From NCBI GenBank assembly GCA_965277275.1, contig CBDICG010000002.1:3534001-3598000 (forward strand): a stretch of DNA of 64,000 nt. Reading direction: 5' to 3'. The notes beneath the pieces were generated by a model. That model was not told the DNA's origin. It made no database searches and worked only from the letters and a program-made list of their open reading frames with translations. The translations under genes were made by a program, and so were the position numbers. Origin of the DNA: HLUCCA09 sp965277275. GTDB taxonomy: Bacteria > Pseudomonadota > Alphaproteobacteria > Rhodobacterales > Rhodobacteraceae. Below, one piece after another: positions 51,085-60,475 of the stretch; position 1 is the first letter of the stretch; every line of letters starts with the position of its first letter.

Positions 51085-52748
51085 CGCGCCACCTGCTCGG
51101 TCGGGGCGGGAAGGCTGACCAGGTCGATCAGACGGTCTCGCATGATCTCCATCCCGTCCACGGCTCCGTCCGTGGCCGGGGTCAGCCCCTCGATCCAGCC
51201 CCAGCTCTCCGCCTCTGCGATGATCGCAGACGGCCCCACGAGATGAGCGGGCACGTCGGGGCGGCGGTCGCCCGCCACGAACTCCGCTGGTTGGTGATCC
51301 CCGAGGATCAGCATCAGGGGGGCCTCACTTCCTTGGCGCGCGGCCCAGGCGAAGGTCGCGCGTATCGCGTATTCGACGGCGAGCCCGTACTGCGTGCGCA
51401 CGCGGTCCCTGTCGCGCCAAACGACGTCCGGTCGGTCGCCAGCCTGCGCCATGGCGTCGAAGATCGTGCCGTCTCCGATCTCATTCCACGGTACAAGATC
51501 CGGCACCGGAACCCAAGGCGCGTGGGAGGAGATCAGCGCCACCTGTGCCACCAAGGGCGCGGTCTCGGCGGCGCGGATCTCGGTATCGAGCACGTTGAGG
51601 GTATACTGGTCGGGCATCGTCACCCAGTTAAACGGTAACCCGCGGTATCCAAGATCCGCCGCGGCAAAAACCCGCTCGAACCCGTAGGACGCGGCCTCGG
51701 GCCAGGGCAGTGTGATCGCGGGCATCACGGCGGCTGTCGGCACACCGGCATTGCTGGCCAGATCGAAGAGCGTGGCACGGTCGCTTGCGAGCGAAGCGGC
51801 GTACCGGCTCTGACCCCCGATGCGCATTCCCGAAGCGAGGCTCATATGCGCGAGCCAGCTTTGTCCGCCACGGGTTGGGGAATCGAGCCAGCCTGACCGC
51901 ATTTCGAGCCCTGCCGCCGAGAGTGCGACCTCGGCGTCCGCAAGGGCCGTGGCGGTCTGTGCGGCGTAGAGCGGATTGTCGAGCGCGCCGCGGCCATAGC
52001 TCTCGATGAAGATGATCAGCAGGTCCCTGTCGAGCCGGGCGAAGAGGCCTTCGCGCCCAGCCATGTCATCCTGCCGGGCGGCGGCATCGAACGCGCGCAG
52101 ATCCGCGAGAGTCGTGCGAACGAGGCGTACCCGCTCCGCACCGACGCGCGCGGTGAAAGCGGCGCCGGGGGGATTGAAGGGCATCTTCCACGCCCCCATC
52201 AGGCCACCAACCTCGACCAGTGCGATCGCAGCGGAAAGCGCGGCGCCAACCCCGGCGCCCAATGCCCAGCTGCGCGGGATGCTGACCCTTGCCCAAGCCC
52301 CGGTGGCCCACCACAACGCGGCTGTCAGAGCGAGCACGGACAGAGCGATCAGGGCGCTCAGACCAAGTGCTGCGGCAAACCCGAACGTGCCGGACGCGAG
52401 CCGGAACGCCGCCTCCGCCAGGGGCAGATCAGAGATCGGGTTGAAGCCGCGGCTCAGTGCCGTGAAGGACGCATAGTCGGCTGCCTTCAGGACCGCAATA
52501 ACCGTCATAGACAGGGTCAGGAGCAGCCGAATGGCGTAGGTGACAGGCGCGCGTGCGGGTAGGGCCAAGAGGGCAAGCAGGATGACGGGCCACTCCAGTG
52601 GGAAGACCCGCAGCGCGCCCCATGTCATTGCCGCCGGATGGTTGGGCTGGACGAGCACGACATAGAGCAGAACGGCCGCTGCTATCAGCGGCACCGCGCC
52701 CCGCAGAACCCGCACCGTGCGCTGCGCTGTTGGCGGCGCGCTCTTCAT
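51081..52748 (-). CDS. Membrane sulfatase/alkaline-phosphatase-superfamily enzyme
   Basis: About 555 residues. Four or five N-terminal helices (to about residue 200) precede a periplasmic catalytic domain of the sulfatase/LTA synthase/phosphoethanolamine transferase type. IIFIESYGR near residue 245 carries the first metal ligand, the Thr in DSPTRGGQSWLAH near 294 is the likely nucleophile and ILGDHQP near 490 holds further ligands. A Cys- or Ser-type sulfatase signature (C/S-x-P-x-R) is not seen, so phosphoryl-group transfer is more likely than sulfate hydrolysis. The start (52748) overlaps the phosphatidyltransferase stop. Confidence 0.8.
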   Translation of the reverse strand: MKSAPPTAQRTVRVLRGAVPLIAAAVLLYVVLVQPNHPAAMTWGALRVFPLEWPVILLALLALPARAPVTYAIRLLLTLSMTVIAVLKAADYASFTALSRGFNPISDLPLAEAAFRLASGTFGFAAALGLSALIALSVLALTAALWWATGAWARVSIPRSWALGAGVGAALSAAIALVEVGGLMGAWKMPFNPPGAAFTARVGAERVRLVRTTLADLRAFDAAARQDDMAGREGLFARLDRDLLIIFIESYGRGALDNPLYAAQTATALADAEVALSAAGLEMRSGWLDSPTRGGQSWLAHMSLASGMRIGGQSRYAASLASDRATLFDLASNAGVPTAAVMPAITLPWPEAASYGFERVFAAADLGYRGLPFNWVTMPDQYTLNVLDTEIRAAETAPLVAQVALISSHAPWVPVPDLVPWNEIGDGTIFDAMAQAGDRPDVVWRDRDRVRTQYGLAVEYAIRATFAWAARQGSEAPLMLILGDHQPAEFVAGDRRPDVPAHLVGPSAIIAEAESWGWIEGLTPATDGAVDGMEIMRDRLIDLVSLPAPTEQVAR

Positions 52749-53494
52749 GCGGCCCGGTCGAGCCGGTGGCGCGCGCGCCATTGCCACCGGATGTCGACCG
52801 CAAAGGACCAGTTGAGGGCCAGCGCGACTGCGGCTGTTAGGTAGTCACCCAGACCCGCCGGCAAGACAGGGGCTTGCAGGGCCACCAGAGTGGCGATCTG
52901 TGCAACGCACACCGCCTTGCGGCTGAAGCGCTCGGGCAGAGGGTTCGCGAGCCATGGCAGTGCAAACGCAGCGCCCCCGTAGAGATATCGGGCAACACCC
53001 AAAAGCAGGACAAGTGGCCCCGCAGCCCCGCTTGCCATAGCGCCGAGGGCGAGCGTGAGCGCCAGAAGGCTGTCGACTTCCATGTCGAAGCTGGCCCCGA
53101 ACTCAGAGACCAGCCCCTCGCGCCGGGCCATCCAGCCGTCGAGCCCGTCCAGGGCGAAGGCAAGGGCTGCAACGCCGAAAGCCGCCCAGGCGTGCACCGG
53201 CTCCGCGACGATGGCGAGGGCGACAAGGCAGAGCAGGAGGAGCCGGAGCTGGGTGATGGCGTTGCAGTAGCCAAGCACGCCGTGCGGGTAGCTGCGCCAA
53301 AGCCCATGGGCGACGAACGCGCTTGCGGCGGCGTAAAAGGCGATGGCCGCGATCCAGAGAGCGGCGGCGCCCGGTCCGAAGACGGTTCCCGAGATGATCA
53401 GCAAGGCCACGCCGCCCACACCCGCCACACTGGCATAGGTGCGCAGCGGGTCGCGGGGCGACTGGTGTTGAAGATCCGTCGGTGAAAGCGTCAT
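52745..53494 (-). CDS. CDP-alcohol phosphatidyltransferase family protein
   Basis: A 249-residue membrane enzyme with about six helices. The full signature of the family, D-x2-D-G-x2-A-R-x8-G-x3-D-x3-D, is present within about residues 116-141 (DGLDGWMARR at its start), so it should be active. Such enzymes join a CDP-activated lipid or alcohol to an alcohol acceptor. The precise substrates are unknown. It is the first gene of a three-gene, four-base-overlap unit with the phosphatase-superfamily and flippase-like proteins, and is divergent from cytochrome b561 and opgG. Confidence 0.88.
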   Translation of the reverse strand: MTLSPTDLQHQSPRDPLRTYASVAGVGGVALLIISGTVFGPGAAALWIAAIAFYAAASAFVAHGLWRSYPHGVLGYCNAITQLRLLLLCLVALAIVAEPVHAWAAFGVAALAFALDGLDGWMARREGLVSEFGASFDMEVDSLLALTLALGAMASGAAGPLVLLLGVARYLYGGAAFALPWLANPLPERFSRKAVCVAQIATLVALQAPVLPAGLGDYLTAAVALALNWSFAVDIRWQWRARHRLDRAA

Positions 53495-53687
53495 CGCCCT
53501 CTTACGTAGTACATCGCGATTGCCGTCAAGCTCCTGATTTCCAATGCCGCAAGTGGGCGGAGTTGCGCTGCTGCGGTGCCCAATAGTCAGGCTTTGCCGC
53601 GCCGCGACGCACGCACGGGCGCCTGTTGTGGCCGGTTGATTGACGTACGTCGGGTTCTAGGTGACGGTAAGGCAAAGGGAGACGGAA

Positions 53688-54257
53688 ATGACCGCCTATT
53701 CCGGAGTGTCACGCGCCCTGCACTGGCTGATTGCCATCCTCATCCTCGCCATGATTCCGGTCGGGGTGGTGATGACGCAGGAAGGGCTGCCGCGCCCGCT
53801 ACAGAACACGCTCTTCATCTTTCACAAGAACTTCGGGGTCGTCGTTCTGGTGCTGATGCTCTTGCGTCTGGCCTGGAGGGCCGTGCGCCCCGCGCCCGAG
53901 CTGCCGCAGAGCGTATCGGGCTGGCAGCGCAAGGCGGCGACTTATTCGCATGCGGCGCTCTACCTGCTTGCGGTCGCCGTGCCGATCGCGGGCTATGTGC
54001 GTGTTCGCGCTGGTGGTTTTCCCATCGAATGGCTCGATGCGCTGGGGGTGCCGGCCATGGTGCCCCGCTCGGAAGCACTCGCGATGACGGCCAAGTCGCT
54101 CCACTATTTCGGCGGGCTGGCGCTGGCTGCGCTTGTTCTGCTGCATGTCGCAGCGGCCCTTCAGCACGGTCTCATCAAGCGGGACGGTGTCTTTTCGCGG
54201 ATGTGGCCGCCCTTTGGCCCCGCCGCAAGTACGCGCGGTTCCAACGCAGACGGCTGA
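53688..54257 (+). CDS. Cytochrome b561-family protein
   Basis: A 189-residue four-helix dihaem cytochrome b of the bacterial b561 family. Candidate haem-ligand histidines are in RALHW (about 12), FHKNFG (about 47), YSHAAL (about 87) and LHYFGG plus LLHVAAAL (about 140-155). Family members pass electrons between quinone and periplasmic partners, some as superoxide:quinone oxidoreductases. AGGGAGA precedes the ATG. The OpgG-type gene follows after eight bases; no functional link between them is known to me. Confidence 0.88.
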   Translation: MTAYSGVSRALHWLIAILILAMIPVGVVMTQEGLPRPLQNTLFIFHKNFGVVVLVLMLLRLAWRAVRPAPELPQSVSGWQRKAATYSHAALYLLAVAVPIAGYVRVRAGGFPIEWLDALGVPAMVPRSEALAMTAKSLHYFGGLALAALVLLHVAAALQHGLIKRDGVFSRMWPPFGPAASTRGSNADG

Positions 54258-54265
54258 GGTGGGCG

Positions 54266-55777
54266 ATGATCCAGCGTCGACAGCTTCTCAAGAGCGTCAT
54301 GGCGGGTGCGGGGGCAGCCTTATTGCCGTGGCCCGCACGTGCAGCAGGCAGTTCGCTTCTTGAAGAGGCACGGGCGCTGGCGGGCCAGCCCTATGCGCCG
54401 CCTCCTTCGGCGCTTCCGCCGCCCTTCGCGGGCCTGACCTATGACAGCTACCGCGCCATTCGTCCGCGCGCCGGGCTGGCGGCAAATGTGCCGCTTGGGC
54501 CGCGCTATGCATTCGATGTGCTGCCCCCCGGCCTCTACTTTCCCGAGCCTCTGGCCATTGAGATCCCCGACGACGGAGGCGGCGCGCGCGATCTCGAATT
54601 CTCCCCCGATCTCTTCGAGTTTTCGCCGCGCTACTTCGGAGACATCCCGGCAGAGGCCCCAGGCGCAGGGTTCTCGGGATTGCGGCTGCGCTACCCGCTG
54701 AACACGCCGGATGTGCGCGACGAGGTGCTCGTCATCCAGGGCGCCAGCTACTTCCGCGCGATCGGGCAGGCCATGGCCTATGGCCTCTCGGCCCGCGCTG
54801 TCGCGCTCGGGACAGGGGGGGCTGCGCCGGAGGAGTTCCCACGCTTCACCCGCCTGCGCCTGCATCAGCCCGATGGCGAGACTGTCCGGATGGAGGCCGT
54901 GATCGACAGCCCGTCGCTTGCTGGGCATATGGAGGCGCGGCTGACGCCGGGGGCGGAGACGCTGATGTCGCTCAGCGTGACGCTCTTCCCCCGCCGGGAG
55001 CTCGGCGACATCGGCGTTGCCCCGCTGACGTCGATGTATCTCAAGGGGCCTTTGCGCGCCTCCGTGTCCGACGACTTTCGCCCCCGCGTGCACGACAGCG
55101 ACGCGCTGGTTGTCGAGAACGGAGCGGGGGAGGTGCTCTGGCGCCCGATCTCGAACCCCGCGCAGCTGCAGACTTCGGCATTCGCGGATGTCGGTCCCCG
55201 GGCCTTCGGGCTCTACCAGACCCGGCGTGCGTTCGTGGATTTCGAGGATGGGGAGGCAAGCTATCACCGCCGGCCCTCGGCACGTGTGACGCCGAGGGGC
55301 GATTGGGGCGCCGGAGCCGTGGTGCTTGTCGAAATCCCGACGGAAAACGAGTTCATGGACAATATCGTGGCCTTCTGGAGGCCCGGTACGCCGTTGGCGG
55401 CGGGTGGCAGCTACCAGTTCGACTACGATCTGTCGTGGACGCTCGCACCCCCGCCGCTTGCAGGTCTGCGCCCGGTGCTTCAATCGCGCAGCGGCCGCGA
55501 ACATCATCTGCCCGGTCATCGGCGGTTTGTCGTGGATTTCGCCGGAGCGCCCGAAGGCGTTGTGCCCGATCTGAGCGTGATGGGGCAGGGGGCCGAGGTG
55601 CTGGGTCTGAGTGTCCACGGGCTGCCCTATGGCGACTTCACGCGGGCGACGTTCCTGCTTGTCCCGGGCGGGGCCGAGGCCGCCGAGCTTCGGCTGGTGT
55701 TGCGGGACGGCGATGGCGTGCCGCTAAGCCCGGTATGGCTGCACAGGTGGACCCCTCCGCGTGGTGGGGGCGTCTGA
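54266..55777 (+). CDS. Periplasmic glucan biosynthesis protein (OpgG/OpgD family)
   Basis: A 503-residue MdoG/OpgG-family protein, needed for osmoregulated periplasmic glucan backbone synthesis. The N-terminus is a twin-arginine type signal (MIQRRQLLKSVMAGAGAALL), as in OpgD. The mature part contains FAGLTYDSYRAIR near residue 52, GASYFRAIGQAMAYGLSARA near 165 and PTENEFMDNIVAFWRP near 360, all family hallmarks. The glucosyltransferase opgH is not in the window. The gene is downstream of cytochrome b561 and about 0.8 kb from the divergent phosphatidyltransferase module. Confidence 0.9.
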   Translation: MIQRRQLLKSVMAGAGAALLPWPARAAGSSLLEEARALAGQPYAPPPSALPPPFAGLTYDSYRAIRPRAGLAANVPLGPRYAFDVLPPGLYFPEPLAIEIPDDGGGARDLEFSPDLFEFSPRYFGDIPAEAPGAGFSGLRLRYPLNTPDVRDEVLVIQGASYFRAIGQAMAYGLSARAVALGTGGAAPEEFPRFTRLRLHQPDGETVRMEAVIDSPSLAGHMEARLTPGAETLMSLSVTLFPRRELGDIGVAPLTSMYLKGPLRASVSDDFRPRVHDSDALVVENGAGEVLWRPISNPAQLQTSAFADVGPRAFGLYQTRRAFVDFEDGEASYHRRPSARVTPRGDWGAGAVVLVEIPTENEFMDNIVAFWRPGTPLAAGGSYQFDYDLSWTLAPPPLAGLRPVLQSRSGREHHLPGHRRFVVDFAGAPEGVVPDLSVMGQGAEVLGLSVHGLPYGDFTRATFLLVPGGAEAAELRLVLRDGDGVPLSPVWLHRWTPPRGGGV

Positions 55778-55793
55778 TTGATTGCTGACCTCG

Positions 55794-55823
55794 AGTGGCG
55801 GCGGGCGTGATGCTCCCGCCACT
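55794..55823. terminator. Possible bidirectional terminator hairpin
   Basis: AGTGGCGG (55794-55801) pairs with CCGCCACT (55816-55823) around a 14-base loop. It is in the 195-base space between the convergent opgG-like and RND genes, where a terminator is expected. No T run follows on either strand, so this is only a candidate. Confidence 0.35.
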
Positions 55824-55972
55824 GCACGCGGCGCATCACGCTCAGACCTATCCGGGGCGGCCCGGCGCAATCGGTACCCTTCGAAGACCTCCCGACACGC
55901 TATACGGCCCTGCAAGCCATGTGCTCAGGGAGCGTGCGGGCTCCGACAACAGAGCGGCCTGCGCGTGCAGCG

Positions 55973-58900
55973 CTAGGCGGATTGGTCGCCCGGCGCGCTT
56001 GCAGGGGGATCTGACGGGGCATTCGAGGGGGGCGCAGCGCCGCCGCCCTTCACTCGCTCGCGCAGGGACTGGAACACGACATAGAGGCCCGGGATCACGA
56101 AAATACCGACCGCCATCGCAATGACCATTCCGCCGAACACCCCGGTGCCGACACCGCGCCGGGCAAGCATCGAGGCGCCTTCTGCAGTTACAAGCGGAAG
56201 CAGACCCGCAAGAAACGCGAGAGATGTCATCATCACCGCTCGGAAGCGGGCATGGGCGCCCGACATCGCGGCATCGACAATGCTCGCGCCGTTCTCCCGT
56301 GCGATCTTTGCGAACTCCACGATCAGGATCGCGTTCTTCGCCGCGAGCGCCAGCAGGATCACCAGACCGATCTGGGCATAGAGGTTGAATGGCAGCCCGG
56401 TGAGAAGCAGCGCGATCATCGAGCCGGCAATCGCAAACGTGACAGACAGCAGCACGGGGACAGGGATCGTCCAGCTCTCGTAGAGCGCGACGAGGAAGAG
56501 GTAGGCAAAGACCACGGCAAGGGCGAGGATCGTCGCGGTCTGGCCTGCGGCCTCCTTCTCCTGAAAGGCGGTTCCCGTCCACTCGTAGCCAAAACCGGGG
56601 GGAAGGTTGGCCGCCGCAACGGCCTCCATCGCGGCAATGGATTCACCAGACGAGACCCCGGGTGCAGGACCGCCGTTGATCGTCGCCGTGCGCACGTTGT
56701 TGTAGCGGGTCAGCGACGGAGGGCCGACGGTGAAGACCGGCTCGGCGAAGGCATTGATCGGTACCATGTCCCCGGTCGCTGAGCGCACTTCGATCCGCCC
56801 GATATCGTCGACACTGGAGCGCGCTTCGGGCTGCGCCGTAACGCGGACCTGCCAGGACCGTCCGAACAGGTTGAAGTCGTTGATGTAAGACGAGCCAAGC
56901 GTCGGCTGGAGCGCCGCAAACACATCCGAGAGATTGACCTGGAGCGCGTAGAGACGGTCACGGTCGATATCGAGGAAGACTTGCGGGCTCTCTGCGGAGA
57001 AGGTCGTGTAGACACCCGCGAGGTCCGGATCCTGATTTGCGGTGAAGGCCAGCCCACGGGCAACGGCGGCCAGCTCGGCTGGATCGCCGCCTGTGTTGTC
57101 GAGTAGCTGGAACTCGAATCCAGCGCCCGAGCCGAGCCCGGCGATGGGTGGCAGGTTGAACGCGATGACCTGCGCGGAACGCACACCCAGACCCTGCGCA
57201 TTCGCCGTAGCGACGGCCGTCGGGACGGACATGGCCTCGGACGTGCGCTCATCGAAAGGCAGCATCGTGACGAGTGAAAACGCCCCGTTCGATTTGATGA
57301 TCCCGTCAAGGAGCGAGTACCCTGTCACGGATGCGACGCTTTCGACACCGGGGATCTGCTCGATGAGTGCAACGACCTCCCGCTGTGCGGCCTCGGTACG
57401 GGCCACGGAGGCGCCTTCGGGAAGCCGCGTCTCGACGATGAAGGAGCCCTGGTCCTCGGCCGGCAGGAACCCGGACGGCACCGTCTGAAAGAGCCCGCCC
57501 AACGCGAGGAACGAGAAGCCGAGCAGCCCCAGTGTCAGGACGGCGCGGCGCGCGATGATACCTGCGACGCGGACGTACCCGTTGCGCGCGACGTCGATGC
57601 GCTTCGAGATCCAGACCATGACGCCGGCTTTTCCGCCCTTTCCCCGCTTCAGGACGATCGAGGCAAGCGCCGGCGACAACGTCAGTGCGTTGATTGCCGA
57701 GATCAGCATCGAGACCGAGACAGCGACCGCGAATTGCTGGAAAAGCTGCCCCGAGATCCCGGGAATAAACGCCACCGGCACAAAGACGGAGAGGAGCACC
57801 AGCGTGGTTGCGATGATGGGCCCGGTGATCTCTTCCATCGCAAGCGACGTGGCTTCCGGCGCGTCCAGGGATGGATCTTTCTCCATCTTTTCCTCGACGG
57901 CTTCCACGACGACGATAGCGTCATCCACCACCATGCCGATGGCTAGAACGAGGGCGAGGAGCGAAATCGTGTTCAGCGTGAAGCCCATCGCAAGCATGAC
58001 CGCGAAGGTGCCGACGAGTGAGACCGGGACCGCAATCACCGGGACGATCGTCGCGCGGAGTGACCCGAGAAAGACGTACACCACAAGAACAACCAGCACG
58101 AAGGCTTCCAGAAGGGTCTGGATCACCTCTGACACCGATTCCTGAACGAATTCCGAGCTGTCCGACACCACCTCGAAGGCGGAACCGGCGGGTAGCCGGG
58201 CTTCCTCCTGCGCCAGAACGGCCTTGATCCCGTCTGCGGCCTGAAGGGCGTTCGAGCCGGGCGCAAGGTAGATGCCGACGAGCGTCGCCGGACCGCCGTT
58301 GAACGTGGTGGCGACATCGAAGCTCTGTTGGCCGAGGGTCACATTGGCGACGTCCGAAAGGCGCACCACGCCGCTGCCATCCGTACGTACGATGATGGCT
58401 TCGAAATCTTCCTCCGTGGCGAGCCGTCCGTCGGTGACAACATTGAGCTGGACCCCCGGATCTGTCGTCATCGGGGCGCCGCCAACACGTCCGATGGCGG
58501 CCTGCAGGTTCTGGCTCTGAAGTGCTGCGATCACTTCGCTAGGAGGCATCTTCAGACTTGTCAGCCGCTCGACGTCCAGATCGATGTTCATGGAGAACTG
58601 GTCGGCGGCGAAGACAGTCGCGTCACCGACACCCGGTACGCGTTTGAGCCGGTCGAGCACGTTGATGCGCGCATGGTTCGTCAGGTCTGCACCCGTGGGG
58701 CCGTTTTCGACCCCCTCGACGGCATGCAGGATCACCCCCATCAGCAGGGAGGACGATTTCTTCGCGACCCGTACGCCGAGCTGGTTCACCTCTGACGGCA
58801 AGAGCGGCTCGGCCAATGCCACACGGTTTTGCACATTCACCGTTGCAATGTCGGGGTCTGTGCCGACGGCGAATGAGATGTTGAGGACGTAAGAGCCATC

Positions 58901-59155
58901 CGCGCCCGAGGTCGAGCGCATGTAGATCATGTCATCGACGCCGACGACCTTGTCTTCGATGACCTGCGCAACGGTCTGTTCGGTTACTTCGGCCCCCGCG
59001 CCGGGGTAGCTTGCGGTGACAGAGACCTGCGGCGGCACGATGTCCGGGAATTGCTCGACGGGCAGGCGTGCCAGCGCGATGAGACCCGCCAGAAAGAGCA
59101 CGATCGAGATCACCCCGGCCATGCGGGGGCGCTTGATGAAAATATCTGCGATCAT
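55973..59155 (-). CDS. RND multidrug efflux permease (HAE1 family)
   Basis: A 1060-residue inner-membrane proton/drug antiporter of the AcrB/MexF type. It has the N-terminal FIKRPRMAGVISIVLFLAG, a duplicated arrangement of 12 helices with large periplasmic loops, and the Asp pair in GMVVDDAIVVVEAVEE near residue 405 used in proton relay. It forms a trimer that works with the adaptor encoded one base upstream and an outer-membrane channel that is not in the window. Substrates are unknown. Confidence 0.95.
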   Translation of the reverse strand: MIADIFIKRPRMAGVISIVLFLAGLIALARLPVEQFPDIVPPQVSVTASYPGAGAEVTEQTVAQVIEDKVVGVDDMIYMRSTSGADGSYVLNISFAVGTDPDIATVNVQNRVALAEPLLPSEVNQLGVRVAKKSSSLLMGVILHAVEGVENGPTGADLTNHARINVLDRLKRVPGVGDATVFAADQFSMNIDLDVERLTSLKMPPSEVIAALQSQNLQAAIGRVGGAPMTTDPGVQLNVVTDGRLATEEDFEAIIVRTDGSGVVRLSDVANVTLGQQSFDVATTFNGGPATLVGIYLAPGSNALQAADGIKAVLAQEEARLPAGSAFEVVSDSSEFVQESVSEVIQTLLEAFVLVVLVVYVFLGSLRATIVPVIAVPVSLVGTFAVMLAMGFTLNTISLLALVLAIGMVVDDAIVVVEAVEEKMEKDPSLDAPEATSLAMEEITGPIIATTLVLLSVFVPVAFIPGISGQLFQQFAVAVSVSMLISAINALTLSPALASIVLKRGKGGKAGVMVWISKRIDVARNGYVRVAGIIARRAVLTLGLLGFSFLALGGLFQTVPSGFLPAEDQGSFIVETRLPEGASVARTEAAQREVVALIEQIPGVESVASVTGYSLLDGIIKSNGAFSLVTMLPFDERTSEAMSVPTAVATANAQGLGVRSAQVIAFNLPPIAGLGSGAGFEFQLLDNTGGDPAELAAVARGLAFTANQDPDLAGVYTTFSAESPQVFLDIDRDRLYALQVNLSDVFAALQPTLGSSYINDFNLFGRSWQVRVTAQPEARSSVDDIGRIEVRSATGDMVPINAFAEPVFTVGPPSLTRYNNVRTATINGGPAPGVSSGESIAAMEAVAAANLPPGFGYEWTGTAFQEKEAAGQTATILALAVVFAYLFLVALYESWTIPVPVLLSVTFAIAGSMIALLLTGLPFNLYAQIGLVILLALAAKNAILIVEFAKIARENGASIVDAAMSGAHARFRAVMMTSLAFLAGLLPLVTAEGASMLARRGVGTGVFGGMVIAMAVGIFVIPGLYVVFQSLRERVKGGGAAPPSNAPSDPPASAPGDQSA

Positions 59156-59156
59156 G

Positions 59157-60287
59157 TCAGCCGTCTCCGGCGAGTGCGGCGTCGACTTCTTGGCCCGGAC
59201 GCACCTTGTTGGCGCCCTCGACGATCACCTGATCGCCCTCGTCAAGCCCCTGCGAAATCACGGAAAACCCTTGTAGCGTGGCGCCTGCGACGACGCGACG
59301 TGCCTCGACCGTGCTGTCGGCCCCCACGACAAGGACAAACGCACCCTGCACATCGCGCTGGATCGCTTCCTGCGGTACCGCAAGGGTCTCCACTTCGTCA
59401 GAGGAGCGCAGCTCGACCCGTACGAGCTCCTGATCCAGAAGCTTGCCGTCCGGGTTTTTGAAGCGGGCGCGCAGGGTCACCGAATCCGTGCCGGCATCGA
59501 TTTCGGCGTCGACGAAGTCGATGTCTCCGGGTTCGCTGTAGACCGAGCCGTTGGCCAATTCGAGGTACACGGACGATTCGGAGCTTGCTGTCCCGGCTTC
59601 TATGGCTTCGGCGAAGTTGCGCATCACAGCGGTCGGGATCTGGAACTCGACATGGATGGGGTCGAGCGCGATCAGCGTGGCAAGACGTCCGACGGACGGG
59701 TCGACCAGTGCTCCGGCATCGATCTGCGTCGGCCCGATGCGCCCGGTGTAGGGAGCGGTGATCTCGGTGTAGGAGAGGTTGATTTCGGCGGCCTGAAGCG
59801 CCGCTTCCGCGCGGATCAATTCGCCTTCCGCGCGGCCGAGTGCGGCTTCGGCATTGTCCAGGTTCGCTTGCGGCGCTGCATCGCGGGAGACGAGCTCGCG
59901 TTGGCGATCGCGCTCGATCTCGGCCAGATCCCGCTGGGCCTGTGCGGAGCGCAGCGCGCCGTCGGCTTCGCGCAGGCTTGCCTGGTAGAGATCCGGCTCG
60001 ATCCGGTACAAAACCTGCCCTTCTTCGACCAACTCGCCCGCAGCGAATGCGACCTCAAGCAGAGTGCCGTTGACGCGCGGCACCAGATCGACGCGTCGAT
60101 CCGCATCCAGCCGCCCCGAGAAACGGGCTGACTGTGTCAGCGCTTCCAGGCTGGCTTCCACGATCGTGACCGCCGGCAACGGTGCAGCCGGCGTCCCGTT
60201 CTCCTGGGCATGTGATCCCATGGGCGCGAGCCCTGCCATGCCGACCGCCAGGGCAACCGCTGCAACCCCCAACACTGCTCTTGCCAT
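59157..60287 (-). CDS. RND efflux periplasmic adaptor
   Basis: A 376-residue membrane fusion protein. Signal peptide MARAVLGVAAVALAVGMAGL, then the biotinyl-lipoyl-like half with VPRVNGTLLEVAFAAGELV near residue 70, an alpha-helical hairpin (about 105-165) rich in Glu/Ala/Arg, and beta-barrel and membrane-proximal domains. The ATG at 60287 is chosen for the signal peptide; an open frame upstream is noise. The permease follows after one base. I see no regulator gene of the TetR or MarR type beside the pair. Confidence 0.93.
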   Translation of the reverse strand: MARAVLGVAAVALAVGMAGLAPMGSHAQENGTPAAPLPAVTIVEASLEALTQSARFSGRLDADRRVDLVPRVNGTLLEVAFAAGELVEEGQVLYRIEPDLYQASLREADGALRSAQAQRDLAEIERDRQRELVSRDAAPQANLDNAEAALGRAEGELIRAEAALQAAEINLSYTEITAPYTGRIGPTQIDAGALVDPSVGRLATLIALDPIHVEFQIPTAVMRNFAEAIEAGTASSESSVYLELANGSVYSEPGDIDFVDAEIDAGTDSVTLRARFKNPDGKLLDQELVRVELRSSDEVETLAVPQEAIQRDVQGAFVLVVGADSTVEARRVVAGATLQGFSVISQGLDEGDQVIVEGANKVRPGQEVDAALAGDG

Positions 60288-60475
60288 GCGTCTGTTACCA
60301 CCCGGATCGGTTGCGTTGCCCAAGGCATAGGCGGTGTCTGCGGGCCGATCAACATGCCACGGCTCGCGGCTCTCCGAATTCGAGGTCTGCCAGCGCCACG
60401 CCGTGTCGCAGGTGCTGCGCTTGCCGGAGCCGGGCCTGACAGATAAGTCAGCTGAAACAGGAGGAGACCGGCAGC

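Noticed and set aside
60421..60449. Promoter TTGCCG...TAAGTC with a CTGAC/GTCAG inverted repeat before the ABC exporter
   Set aside because: The boxes match the consensus poorly and the repeat is only five bases long. Not reliable enough to annotate.
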